A stretch of 64,000 nucleotides of DNA from Nonomuraea muscovyensis. GTDB taxonomy: Bacteria; Actinomycetota; Actinomycetes; Streptosporangiales; Streptosporangiaceae. The translations under genes and the position numbers were made by a program. Below, piece by piece: positions 34,749 through 42,777 of this stretch. The stretch is taken from the NCBI RefSeq assembly GCF_014207745.1, contig NZ_JACHJB010000002.1, positions 1,240,001 to 1,304,000 on the forward strand, in the 5' to 3' direction. How positions within the stretch are numbered: position 1 is the stretch's first letter; every line of letters begins with the position of its first letter. The notes beneath the pieces were generated by a model, which made no database searches, was not told the origin of the DNA, and saw nothing but the letters and a program-made list of their open reading frames with translations.

Positions 34749-35375
34749 ATGTCCGTCCGTCCTCCACGGTGGCGGCAGACAGGGATCATCATCGTCGTCG
34801 CCCTGACTGCCGTCCTCGGTCTTGGCGCTGCCGTCTACCTGTCGGTGCGCACCAAAGGCACGCCCCGGGAGACGGCGACCGCGTTCCTGGCGGCCTGGCA
34901 ACGCGGCGACCTACCCGCCATGAAGGCCCAGGTGCTCGAACCGCCCCGAGGCTTCGACGGCATCTACGACACCTTCACCAAGGGCTCACAGGCCAAGAAG
35001 ATCACCATCCAGCTGATCCGCGTCCGGCCCCAGGCCGACCGGGACTTCGGGGAGACCACCACCTACCACGCCACGTTCTCCGTCACCCTCGATGGCCCGG
35101 TCCCCTACTCCTACGACGCGGACCTGCAGGTCATCGATTTCGAGCGCGCCTGGAAGGTCCACTGGACCCCGACGGCGATCCACCCCGGCCTGCAGGAGAT
35201 CGGCTCCAGCGAGGTACGGCAGATCCGCGTCGTACCCCAACCCGACGGTTCCTCCCGCCTGGTCCTCCTGGAAACACGAGCGAAGGGAGAACAGGCAGGG
35301 TCCCTCTTCGCTGACGAAGGCCTCAAACTGGTCGCGACCCTGGCCGACTCGGCCCAGCCCGAGGTCACCAACTAA
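34749..35375 (+). CDS. membrane-anchored MecA_N/NTF2-like domain protein, no transpeptidase
   Basis: 208-residue protein: one N-terminal membrane helix (residues 11-32, IIIVVALTAVLGLGAAVYL) followed by an NTF2-like domain (about 38-145) with ETATAFLAAWQRGDL and WKVHWTPTAIHPGL, the hallmark of the MecA_N domain that precedes the transpeptidase in PBP2a-like class B penicillin-binding proteins. Those proteins are about 550-700 residues; here only some 60 residues of unrelated beta-rich sequence follow, with no SxxK. So it is either a stand-alone periplasmic binding domain or a shortened penicillin-binding protein. ATG at 34749 with TAGGG upstream. Confidence 0.7.
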   Translation: MSVRPPRWRQTGIIIVVALTAVLGLGAAVYLSVRTKGTPRETATAFLAAWQRGDLPAMKAQVLEPPRGFDGIYDTFTKGSQAKKITIQLIRVRPQADRDFGETTTYHATFSVTLDGPVPYSYDADLQVIDFERAWKVHWTPTAIHPGLQEIGSSEVRQIRVVPQPDGSSRLVLLETRAKGEQAGSLFADEGLKLVATLADSAQPEVTN

Positions 35376-35530
35376 CAGGCGGCGTTTCATGCGGCTTGAG
35401 CCACTCGTTGAGCTGGCTGGCGCCGCCGCCCATCCGGATCGTCGAGACCACCACCGGCAGCGCCTGGCCTGCCTGCCGCCGCGAGCTCGACCGGGGCGGG
35501 CAGGAACGCGGCGAGTTCGGGGACGTCCAT
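35365..35530 (-). pseudogene. short frameshifted ORF, unrecognised
   Basis: From ATG 35530 (GGAGGG just upstream) the frame reads MDVPELAAFLPAPVELAAAG and then becomes poor; the +1 frame continues with QALPVVVSTIRMGGGASQL and NEWLKPHE to a TGA overlapping the 3' end of the MecA_N gene. The two halves look like one small protein broken by a frameshift near 35465. Family not recognised. Confidence 0.3.
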
Positions 35531-35670
35531 CCCTCCATGGTGCCCGGGGGACGCCGGCCCCAGGGTGGGCGTCACCCTGGCTGAATCGCCGGTCAGCGGG
35601 GACTGTGGAAGAGAAGGGGAGCCGGCGCCCGGCCCTCCCGGCTCGGCACCGCAGGGGAAGGAACCACCTC

Positions 35671-36432
35671 ATGACCACCGACTCCACCTCAGGCACCGGC
35701 GGGACGCCCCGCGTCGCGATCGTCACCGGCGGCTCGCGCGGCATCGGCCGCGAGATCGTGCGCCGCCTGGCCGCCGACGGTTACGCCGTCGTGGTGAACT
35801 ACGCGGGCAACGCGGACGAGGCCGAGGCCGCCGTCGACGAGGCCGTCAAGGCCGGCGGCCAGGCGATCTCGGCGCGGGCCGACGTGGCCGACGCGGACGC
35901 GGTCGCCGCCATGTTCGACGCGGCCGAGTCGGAGTTCGGCGGCGTGGACGCGGTGGTGCACGCCGCGGGCCGGATGCACCTGGCGCCCATCGCCGACCTC
36001 GACCTGGACGTCCTGGACAGCCTGCACCGGACGAACATCCGCGGCACGTTCGTGGTGGCGCAGCAGGCGGCCCGCCGGACCCGGCCGGGCGGCGCGATCC
36101 TGCTGTTCTCCACCTCGGTGATCGGCCTGGCCCTGCCCACGTACGGCGCGTACACCGCCAGCAAGGGAGCCGTGGAGGCGATGACGATGGTGCTGGCCCG
36201 CGAGATGCGCGGCCGGGACGTCACCGTCAACGCCGTCGCGCCCGGCCCCACGGCCACGGCGCTGTTCCTGGACGGCAAGGACCGGGAGACCATCGAGCGG
36301 ATGGCCGCCCAGCCGCCGCTGGAGCGTCTGGGCACGCCGGCCGACATCGCGGAGGTCGCCGCGTTCCTCGTCTCGCCGCGCGGCCACTGGGTCAACGGCC
36401 AGGTGGTCCGGGCGAACGGCGGCATCGTCTGA
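35671..36432 (+). CDS. SDR family oxidoreductase
   Basis: 253-residue classical short-chain reductase. Seen: TGGSRGIG at residues 19-26, NYAGN after strand two, VVHAAG, catalytic serine in FSTSV and YTASK near residue 165, and the C-terminal WVNGQVVRANGGI of the FabG-like group. ATG at 35671 with GGGGAAGGA upstream. Convergent with the NmrA-like gene. Probably NADPH-dependent reduction of a ketone or quinone; substrate unknown. Confidence 0.9.
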   Translation: MTTDSTSGTGGTPRVAIVTGGSRGIGREIVRRLAADGYAVVVNYAGNADEAEAAVDEAVKAGGQAISARADVADADAVAAMFDAAESEFGGVDAVVHAAGRMHLAPIADLDLDVLDSLHRTNIRGTFVVAQQAARRTRPGGAILLFSTSVIGLALPTYGAYTASKGAVEAMTMVLAREMRGRDVTVNAVAPGPTATALFLDGKDRETIERMAAQPPLERLGTPADIAEVAAFLVSPRGHWVNGQVVRANGGIV

Positions 36433-36444
36433 CACCGCCACCTC

Positions 36445-37275
36445 TCAGCCGAAGGCCGCCGCGTGCGCGCGGGCCCACTGCTCGAAGGTGCGGGGCGGGC
36501 GGCCGGTCACGTCCTGGACGGCCGGGCGCACCACCGACTCGTCCAGGGTGCCGGTGACGTAGAAGTCGAAGAAGGCGTCGACGTACTCGACCGGCGTGGT
36601 CTCCAGCATCTCGCGGCGGGCCTCGTCGTCCGGCTGCGCCTCGAACCGGAGGTCCCGGCCGAGCACCGAGGCGAGGATCCGCACCCGGTCGGCCGCCCGC
36701 AGGGCCACCGGGCCGGTCGGCTGGTGGACGCGTCCCTCGTGGCCGTCGTCGGTGAGCGCGCGCGCCGCGACGGCGGCGACGTCGTGCGGGTCCACGACGG
36801 CCATCCGCACGTCCGCGAACGGGACGCGCACGACGTTCCCGGCCCTGAGCTGCGGGATCCACTGGAAGGTGTTGGACATGAACGCGCTGGGACGCAGGAA
36901 CGTCCACGGGATCCCGGACTCGCGCACGGCCCGCTCCGACTCGGCCATGTAGCGGCTGATGGCGTTGCCGGTGTCGCCGCTGCCCGCCGAACCGCCCGAC
37001 AGCAGCACCACGCGTTCCACGCCCGCCCGGCGCGCGTCGGCGAGCAGTTCGGGCAGTCCGGGGTAGCCGGGCAGCAGGAACAGGCCGTGCGCTCCGTCGA
37101 GGGCGGGCCGGACCGACTCGGGCCGGCTCAGGTCCCCGCTGACGTATTCGACGCCCTGCTGCGGCTCGGCCCGGGAGGCGTCACGCGTCAGCGCCCGTAC
37201 GGGCGTGCCGGCCGCGGCCAGCGCGCGGACCACTTCGGCGCCCACGTTGCCCGTGGAGCCCGTCACCACGATCAT
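36445..37275 (-). CDS. NmrA family NAD(P)-binding protein
   Basis: 276-residue atypical SDR. Seen: TGSTGNVG at residues 5-12, the second strand RALTRDAS, VVLLSGGSA in place of the catalytic serine region, and no YxxxK, as usual in NmrA-type redox sensors and QOR2-like quinone reductases. It is the intact counterpart of the relic at 14543. ATG at 37275 with AAAGGA ten bases upstream, 22 bases after the SDR gene on the same strand; probably one operon under the LysR protein at 38147. Confidence 0.88.
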   Translation of the reverse strand: MIVVTGSTGNVGAEVVRALAAAGTPVRALTRDASRAEPQQGVEYVSGDLSRPESVRPALDGAHGLFLLPGYPGLPELLADARRAGVERVVLLSGGSAGSGDTGNAISRYMAESERAVRESGIPWTFLRPSAFMSNTFQWIPQLRAGNVVRVPFADVRMAVVDPHDVAAVAARALTDDGHEGRVHQPTGPVALRAADRVRILASVLGRDLRFEAQPDDEARREMLETTPVEYVDAFFDFYVTGTLDESVVRPAVQDVTGRPPRTFEQWARAHAAAFG

Positions 37276-37296
37276 TTATTGCGGTCCTTTCAGAGT

Positions 37297-37977
37297 TCAC
37301 CAGGGCAGGGGACGGCCGTCGCGGAAGAAGCCGCCGGTCGGGCCGTCACCGGGCAGCGTGGCCGCCCAGACGATCCCGGCGGCGCCCTCGGCGACGGGAC
37401 GGCCGCCGGGCCCGCCCATGTCGGTGGCGACCCAGCCGGGGCAGATGGCGTTGACCAGAACGCCGTCGGCACGCAGCTCGGCGGCCAGCATCCGGGTCAG
37501 GGCGTTCAGCGCGGCCTTCGACAGGGCGTAGGCGGGAGTGCCGCCGCCCATGCTGGTCAGCGATCCGGCCTCGCTGGAGACGTTGACCACGCGGGGGTGG
37601 CGGCTCCGCCGGAGCAGCGGCAGCAGGGCCTGGGTCAGCCGCCACGGGCCGTACACGTTGGTCTCGGCCGCCTCGCGGACCACGTCCAGATCGGCGGTGA
37701 CGGCGCGCTGCCAGGTGTCGTAGGTGATGGCGGCGTTGTTGACCAGCACGTCCAGCCGCCCGTACCGGTCGCCGATCTCCTGGGCGAGCCGGGCGGCGGC
37801 GGCCGGGTCCGTGACGTCGAGCCGCATCGGGTGCACGTCCGCGCCGAGCTCCCGGGCGGCGGCGGTGGCCGCCTCCAGCGACCTGGCGGTGAGCAGGACG
37901 GTGTGGCCGAGCCCGGCGAGCTGCCGGCACACCTCCTTCCCGATGCCCCGGTTCGCGCCCGTGACGAGGGAGATCAC
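37297..37977 (-). CDS. SDR family oxidoreductase (carbonyl reductase-like)
   Basis: 226-residue SDR of the carbonyl reductase 1 type. Seen: TGANRGIG at residues 6-13, TARS after strand two (basic residue, NADPH), VNNAAIT, VSSEAGSL and YALSK near residue 150, then CPGWVATDMGG. The GTG at 37977 is chosen because GGGGGAC lies eight bases upstream and its GTGA overlaps the stop of a 29-codon leader ORF with a strong ribosome site; a longer reading from GTG 38010 is possible. First enzyme of the SDR-NmrA operon divergent from LysR. Confidence 0.88.
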   Translation of the reverse strand: MISLVTGANRGIGKEVCRQLAGLGHTVLLTARSLEAATAAARELGADVHPMRLDVTDPAAAARLAQEIGDRYGRLDVLVNNAAITYDTWQRAVTADLDVVREAAETNVYGPWRLTQALLPLLRRSRHPRVVNVSSEAGSLTSMGGGTPAYALSKAALNALTRMLAAELRADGVLVNAICPGWVATDMGGPGGRPVAEGAAGIVWAATLPGDGPTGGFFRDGRPLPW

Positions 37978-38063
37978 CGGGCGTCCCCCGCGGCTGCCGG
38001 GGCCGTCCACGCCGTCCGCGCGCAGACCTCGGCGGTGGCCGGCCGGTCCTCGACCGCGCTCAT
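37974..38063 (-). CDS. 29-residue leader ORF coupled to SDR
   Basis: ATG at 38063 follows GAGAGGAG at ideal spacing, the best ribosome site of this operon; the frame ends in TGA at 37976-37974, overlapping the SDR GTG as GTGA. The peptide (MSAVEDRPATAEVC and on, alanine-rich) has no known relatives that I recognise. It could be a coupling ORF only. Confidence 0.45.
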   Translation of the reverse strand: MSAVEDRPATAEVCARTAWTAPAAAGDAR

Positions 38064-38122
38064 GGGCACTCCTCTCGTGACGAACGCGATCATCCTGCCC
38101 GCTGGGTGTTTGAGGCGTCCAA

Positions 38123-38136
38123 TATCTGTTTAGATA
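38123..38136. promoter_or_regulatory. LysR-type binding site TATCT-N4-AGATA
   Basis: Inverted repeat TATCTGTTTAGATA in the 83-base space between the divergent leader/SDR and LysR genes; fits the T-N11-A rule of LysR proteins (T38123 to A38135/38136). Confidence 0.6.
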
Positions 38137-38146
38137 GCCGTCAGTT

Positions 38147-39028
38147 ATGGACGCTCACTTGAGAGATCTGCGCTACTTCGTGGCCGTCGCCGAGGAGCTG
38201 AGCTTCACCCGGGCCGCCGAACGGCTGTACGTCTCGCAGCCGGCGCTCAGCAAGCAGATCCGGCAGCTGGAGGAGTCGCTGCGGGTCAGGCTGTTCGACC
38301 GGGACCGGCGGACGGTGGCGCTCACCGCGCCCGGCCGGGCGCTGCTGCCCGCCGCCCGCGAGCTGCTCGACCGCTGGGCCGAGGCGCAGCGCCAGGTCAG
38401 CGACGCGGCCGCCGCCGAGGCCGCCGTCCTCACCGTCGGCATGTCGACCAGTGTGGGCCGGGGCCTGCTCGCACCGGTGCGCGCGCTGTTCCAGGAGCGC
38501 CGGCCCGGCTGGCGACTGGAGATCCGCCAGGTCAACTGGGACGACGCCACGGCGGGGGTGGCCGCCGGCGAGGTGGACCTGGCGTTCGTCTGGCTGCCCC
38601 TCCCGGCCCCGGAGACGCTCGCCGTGCACGTCGTGGCGCGCGAGCCGCGCTGGGTCGCCTTCCGCGAGGACCACTGGCTCGCCGGACGCGCCGAGGTGGC
38701 CTTCTCCGAGCTTCTCGACGAGCCCTTCCTGGCGCTCCCGGAGGAGGCAGGGCCGCTGCGCGCGTACTGGCTGGCGCTCGACGAGCGCGCCGGCCACCCC
38801 GTGACCGTGGGCGCCACCGTCTCCAACGCCGACGAGACGTTCACGGCCGTGGAGGAGGGCTGCGGCATCGTGCTGCTCGCCGCCGGCAACGCCGCCATCT
38901 ACCAGCGGCCCGGCATCGGCGCCGTGCCCGTCACGGGGCTGTCGCCGTGCGAGCTGGCCGTCGCCTGGAGGCCCGCGGACCACCGGCCGGTGATCCGCGA
39001 CTTCGTCGACGCCCTCGGCTCCGCCTAG
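38147..39028 (+). CDS. LysR family transcriptional regulator
   Basis: 293-residue regulator. Seen: N-terminal winged helix (residues 5-62) with LRYFVAVAEELSFTRAAERLYVSQPALSKQIRQLE, a linker helix, and a periplasmic-binding-like effector domain from about residue 92. ATG at 38147. Divergent from the leader-SDR-NmrA operon, which it probably activates in response to a small molecule handled by the reductases. Confidence 0.92.
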   Translation: MDAHLRDLRYFVAVAEELSFTRAAERLYVSQPALSKQIRQLEESLRVRLFDRDRRTVALTAPGRALLPAARELLDRWAEAQRQVSDAAAAEAAVLTVGMSTSVGRGLLAPVRALFQERRPGWRLEIRQVNWDDATAGVAAGEVDLAFVWLPLPAPETLAVHVVAREPRWVAFREDHWLAGRAEVAFSELLDEPFLALPEEAGPLRAYWLALDERAGHPVTVGATVSNADETFTAVEEGCGIVLLAAGNAAIYQRPGIGAVPVTGLSPCELAVAWRPADHRPVIRDFVDALGSA

Positions 39029-39101
39029 CCTCCGGCCGCCGCGGCGCTCGCGCTCCTCATCTGGGGCACGGCCCGGTGGACCCCCGGAGGCGCCCGCCGG
39101 G

Positions 39102-40334
39102 TCACGGGAGGCGGTGGTAGGCGAGCAGGGCGCAGGCGGCGAGCGCGCAGGCCGCGGCGACGGCGGCCATCACCCAGCCGTACCCGGCGACCTGGGCCAG
39201 GACCATCGCGCCGAGCGGGGCGGCGGCCCGGTCGGCGACGGCGAACACGGCGACGCGGCCGGACAGGCTGGCGTAGGCCGCGGTGCCGTACCGCTCGGCC
39301 AGCAGGTGGGGCAGAGTGATGGTGCCGACGCCGAACCCGAGGCCGAACAGCAGCACGCACCCGGCCGCGCCCGCCGCCGTCCGGCCGGCCAGCGGCAGCA
39401 GCGCGACGCCGACGCCCTGCAGGACGAAGACCGCCGCCGCGACCGGCGCGGCGGCCCAGCGGCGGCGCAGCCCGGTGGTGACCACGCGGCCCGTCACCGA
39501 CAGCACGCCGAGCAGCCCGGCGACGGTGGCGGCGAAGACGGGCGGGTGGCCGAGGTGCACGAGGTAGGTCACCAGCAGCACGCCGATGACGGCGACCGCG
39601 CCGCCGTGCGCGGTGAACGCGGCGACCAGCAGCCAGAACGGCCGCGCCCGCACCGCCGTCCTGACCAGGCCGGCCCGCCGGGCCGGCCGGAGCGGCGCGG
39701 CACCCGGGCGGGGCCGGCGGACCACGAGGGCGTGCAGCGGCACCGCCGCCGTCCCGTACACCAGGGCGAGCACCACCAGCGCCTGCCGCCAGCCGTACCG
39801 ATCGGCCAGCAGGCCCGTGAGCGGCAGGAAGACGGCCGACGCGAACCCGGCGACGATCGTTACGGCCAGCAGCGCGTTCGCCCTGTGCCGGTCGTGGCCG
39901 TCGAACCAGGCGACGATGACGGCGAAGGCCGGCTCGTACAGCACCATCGCCGAGGCGACGCCGAGGACGGCGAACACCGCGTAGAGCTGCGGCAGCGTGC
40001 TGACCTGGGACCAGCCGAGCACGGCCGGCACGGCCAGCGCCGACCCGGCGGTCATCACCCCGCGCCCGCCGCGCCGGTCGAGCCGGCGGCCGACCAGGGG
40101 CGCGCAGGCGGCACTGGTCAGCACCGCCAGGGTGAGGGCGGCGGCCACCTGGGCGCCGCTCGTGCCCAGGTCGCGGGCCATGGGGGTGAGGATGACGGAG
40201 AAGGCGTAGTAGAGCACGCCGTACCCGAGGGTCTGGGTGACGGCGAGCGCGGCGACGACGCGCCGGCCGTGACGCGACCGGGCCCGGCCGCTCCCGCCGG
40301 CGGCTGTCGCGCCGGGTTCGGTGGCAGAGGTCAC
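39102..40334 (-). CDS. MFS transporter
   Basis: 410-residue major facilitator with about twelve helices. Seen: GVLYYAFSVILTPMARDLG at the first helix pair, PLVGRRLDRRGGR in the loop 2-3 motif, and GLLADRYGWRQALV. The monocarboxylate/oxalate-formate-like group fits the first helices, but substrate is unknown. A GTG at 40334 begins the protein 56 bases after the HxlR stop; no good ribosome site, and an in-frame GTG upstream lies inside HxlR. Same strand as HxlR, so probably co-transcribed and under its control. Confidence 0.82.
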   Translation of the reverse strand: MTSATEPGATAAGGSGRARSRHGRRVVAALAVTQTLGYGVLYYAFSVILTPMARDLGTSGAQVAAALTLAVLTSAACAPLVGRRLDRRGGRGVMTAGSALAVPAVLGWSQVSTLPQLYAVFAVLGVASAMVLYEPAFAVIVAWFDGHDRHRANALLAVTIVAGFASAVFLPLTGLLADRYGWRQALVVLALVYGTAAVPLHALVVRRPRPGAAPLRPARRAGLVRTAVRARPFWLLVAAFTAHGGAVAVIGVLLVTYLVHLGHPPVFAATVAGLLGVLSVTGRVVTTGLRRRWAAAPVAAAVFVLQGVGVALLPLAGRTAAGAAGCVLLFGLGFGVGTITLPHLLAERYGTAAYASLSGRVAVFAVADRAAAPLGAMVLAQVAGYGWVMAAVAAACALAACALLAYHRLP

Positions 40335-40390
40335 GGTGGTTACGTGCCCGGCCGGGCGGCGGGCCGACCTGTGACCTGCGTCCCACCCGC

Positions 40391-40717
40391 TCAGAACAGG
40401 GACCGGATGCGCTCCATGTGCTCCTCGCCCCACTCGCCGAGCGGCATCATCGCGGTGTTGAGCGAGTGGCCGAAGTCGGTCAGCGAGTACTCAACCTTGG
40501 GCGGCACCTGGTGGTGGGCCTCGCGGTGCACCAGACCGCCGGCCTCCATCTCGCGCAGTTGCAGGATCAGCACCCGTTCGCTGATGCCGGGAACGGCCCG
40601 CCTCAGCTCGCCGAAGCGCAGCGGCCCCTCCTGGAGCGCGAACAGGATCAGCCCCTTCCACTTGCCGCCCATGAGGGCGATGGCGGCGTCGAGCCCGCAG
40701 GTGAAGGTCCTCGTCAT
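40391..40717 (-). CDS. HxlR family transcriptional regulator
   Basis: 108-residue winged-helix regulator. Seen: the HxlR opening CGLDAAIALMGGKWKGLILFAL with the conserved cysteine (residue 7) that in related proteins senses aldehydes or electrophiles, LRFGELRRAVPGISERVLILQLREME and the wing with VEYSLTDFG. ATG at 40717 with GGGAGAG upstream. Divergent from the IRED-like oxidoreductase; an AGTACCT-N11-AGGTACT site lies between. Confidence 0.92.
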   Translation of the reverse strand: MTRTFTCGLDAAIALMGGKWKGLILFALQEGPLRFGELRRAVPGISERVLILQLREMEAGGLVHREAHHQVPPKVEYSLTDFGHSLNTAMMPLGEWGEEHMERIRSLF

Positions 40718-40742
40718 CGTCTCTCCCACGAACATGAATGTC

Positions 40743-40767
40743 AGTACCTGACAAAATAGTAGGTACT
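40743..40767. promoter_or_regulatory. HxlR operator AGTACCT-N11-AGGTACT
   Basis: Perfect seven-base arms at 40743-40749 and 40761-40767 in the AT-rich divergent spacer; typical of HxlR/DUF24 operators. Confidence 0.68.
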
Positions 40768-40839
40768 TGATGAGATGTGCGCGACCCCCGAGCATGAGAA
40801 CGCATATCACCCGTCTGACACAGATCGAGGAGAACGAGC

Positions 40840-41730
40840 ATGTCCGAGGACAACCGCGCACCGGTGACCGTGCTGGGGCTGGGCTCGATGGGCCGGGCGC
40901 TGGCCGAGGCGTTCCTCCGGGCCGGGCACCCGACGACCGTGTGGAACCGCAGCGCCGCCAAGGCCGCGCCCCTCGTCGCCCGGGGCGCCTCCCACGCGCC
41001 GGACGTTCGGGTCGCGGTCGCCGCGAGCCCCCTGGTCGTCGCCTGCCTGACCACCTATGACGCCACGCTGGAGGCCCTGGCGCCGGCCGCGGCGGACCTT
41101 CCCGGCCGCGACCTCGTCACCGTGAACAGCGGCACTCCGGCCGGCGCCCGCCGGATGGCCGCGTGGGCCACCGGGCACGGTGCCCGGTTCCTCGACGGGG
41201 CGGTCAAGAACGTGCCCGCCGCCGTCGGCCGCCCGGACACCCTGCTGTACTACAGCGGCGACAGGGCCGTCTTCGACGACCACGAGGCGACGCTCAGGGC
41301 GCTGGGCGGCGACACCGTACACCTGGGCGAGGAGGCGGACCTGGCCGCCCTGTACGAGATGGCCGTGGGGGGCACCCTGCTGCCCGCCCTACTCGGCTTC
41401 TTCCAGGGCGCCGCGATGGTCACGGCGCGCGGCCTGGAGGCGAGCACGCTGGTGCCGTACACCGTCAAGTGGCTGGAGATGATCGGCTCCGTGCTGCCGG
41501 ACCTGGCCGAGGAGATCGACACCGGCGACTACACCGAGCCCGCCTCCTCCATCGGCATCTTCCACGCGGCGGTCGCCGAGGAGCGCCTCCTCGGGCGGGA
41601 GGCGGGTGTGGACGCCTCCTGGCAGGAGCCGATGTACGACCTCCTCGAACGCGCGGTGGCCGAGGGCCGCGCCGAGCACAGCGTCTCGGCCCTGGTCGAG
41701 CTGCTCAGGAGGCGCCCGCGGGCCGCATGA
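40840..41730 (+). CDS. NAD(P)-binding oxidoreductase, imine reductase/beta-HAD-like
   Basis: 296-residue enzyme of the 6-phosphogluconate/hydroxyisobutyrate dehydrogenase superfamily. Seen: Rossmann loop LGLGSMGRALA at residues 12-22, TVWNRSAAK binding the NADP phosphate, LVTVNSGTP in the substrate-loop place, and the all-helical C-terminal dimerisation domain from about residue 165. The usual catalytic lysine region reads GGTLLPALLGF, as in imine reductases, so C=N reduction is a fair guess. ATG at 40840 with GAGGAGAACGAG upstream. Regulated by the divergent HxlR protein. Confidence 0.85.
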   Translation: MSEDNRAPVTVLGLGSMGRALAEAFLRAGHPTTVWNRSAAKAAPLVARGASHAPDVRVAVAASPLVVACLTTYDATLEALAPAAADLPGRDLVTVNSGTPAGARRMAAWATGHGARFLDGAVKNVPAAVGRPDTLLYYSGDRAVFDDHEATLRALGGDTVHLGEEADLAALYEMAVGGTLLPALLGFFQGAAMVTARGLEASTLVPYTVKWLEMIGSVLPDLAEEIDTGDYTEPASSIGIFHAAVAEERLLGREAGVDASWQEPMYDLLERAVAEGRAEHSVSALVELLRRRPRAA

Positions 41731-41761
41731 CGGGCTTAGCCTGGGACGAAGGGGGGCGCTC

Positions 41762-42133
41762 ATGGCGAAGGGTGACGTGCGGGTACGCCGGGTGTACGCG
41801 GAGCCGGACGGCGACGACGGCGCCAGGGTGCTGGTCGACCGGCTGTGGCCGCGGGGGCTGTCCAAGGCCGCCGCCCGGCTGGACGCGTGGTGCAAGCCGG
41901 TCGCGCCGTCCACGGAGCTGCGCACCTGGTACGGCCACGCGCCCGAGCGCTTCGCGGAGTTCGCCCGCCGCTACCGGGGCGAGCTGGCGGAGCCGGAGCG
42001 GGCCGAGGCGCTGGCCGGCCTGCGTGAGCTGGCCTCGGCCGGGACGTTGACGCTGCTGACCGCGACCAGGCAGCCGGAGATCAGCGAGGCGGCTGTGCTC
42101 GCCCAGGTGCTCCGGCAGCCCGAGGACGGGTGA
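41762..42133 (+). CDS. DUF488 family protein
   Basis: 123-residue conserved protein of unknown function. Seen: the family hallmarks VRVRRVYAEP, LVDRLWPRG near residue 27, LRTWYGHAPERFAEFARRYRGEL and LTLLTATR. ATG at 41762 with AAGGGGGG upstream. Stands alone, 31 bases after the oxidoreductase and possibly in its transcript. The fold and role of DUF488 are not assigned here. Confidence 0.88.
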   Translation: MAKGDVRVRRVYAEPDGDDGARVLVDRLWPRGLSKAAARLDAWCKPVAPSTELRTWYGHAPERFAEFARRYRGELAEPERAEALAGLRELASAGTLTLLTATRQPEISEAAVLAQVLRQPEDG

Positions 42134-42177
42134 CCCGCCCCGTCCCTCGCCGACCCGCCGCTCGGCACGCAACCGGC

Positions 42178-42705
42178 TCAGGCGGACGCGCGCAGGACGC
42201 TGATGGCCGCCAGCAGCTCGTCGCGGTTGCCGGCCGCCTTCATCCAGCCGGGCAGCCGCTCCAGCAGGGTCTGTGACCCGGCCGGCACGGGCCGTTCGCG
42301 CAACCGTGCCCCCACGTATCCCTCCAGCAGGTCGAGGTGGGCGACGTTGTACGCCCACAGCGTCCGCCCGCCGCAGCACCGGCGCCGCAGCCACAGCGGC
42401 AGCCCGAAGTAGGGGTCGTACGGCCCGCCGAGCCGGGGCACCACGAAGGGCCCGCCTGATGTGAAGTAGGCGTCTCCCAGGCCGCTGCGCCACTCCCGCG
42501 GCGCCCACTCGGCGGCGTGCCCGCATCCGCCGCAGGTCAGCCGGTGTGGGGCGGTCAGCCACCCGACGGCGTACCGGTGCGCGTCGCGGTCGGCGGGCCT
42601 GATCGTGACCGCCGCCCGGCCGTCGCACCGGGGGCAGCGCACGAGGATCTCGCGGGCGAAGTGCCACAGCCGCACGCCCGGGTCGCGGAACCTGCTCTCG
42701 CTCAT
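42178..42705 (-). CDS. zinc-ribbon hypothetical protein
   Basis: 175-residue protein with a zinc ribbon made of CPRCDG (about residue 24) and CGGCGH (about residue 58), and a C-terminal part containing LPLWLRRRCCGGRTLWAYNVAHLDLLEGYVGARLRER, which resembles recurrent actinobacterial zinc-ribbon proteins. No membrane segments. ATG at 42705 with GGTGG upstream; ATG at 42714 is possible. Function unknown. Confidence 0.72.
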   Translation of the reverse strand: MSESRFRDPGVRLWHFAREILVRCPRCDGRAAVTIRPADRDAHRYAVGWLTAPHRLTCGGCGHAAEWAPREWRSGLGDAYFTSGGPFVVPRLGGPYDPYFGLPLWLRRRCCGGRTLWAYNVAHLDLLEGYVGARLRERPVPAGSQTLLERLPGWMKAAGNRDELLAAISVLRASA

Positions 42706-42777
42706 GGCCACCATGATCCCAGCAGGGCGCCCGCGGCTCCGGCGGGCGGCCGGAGCCCGGACACCGTGGTGGCGTCG

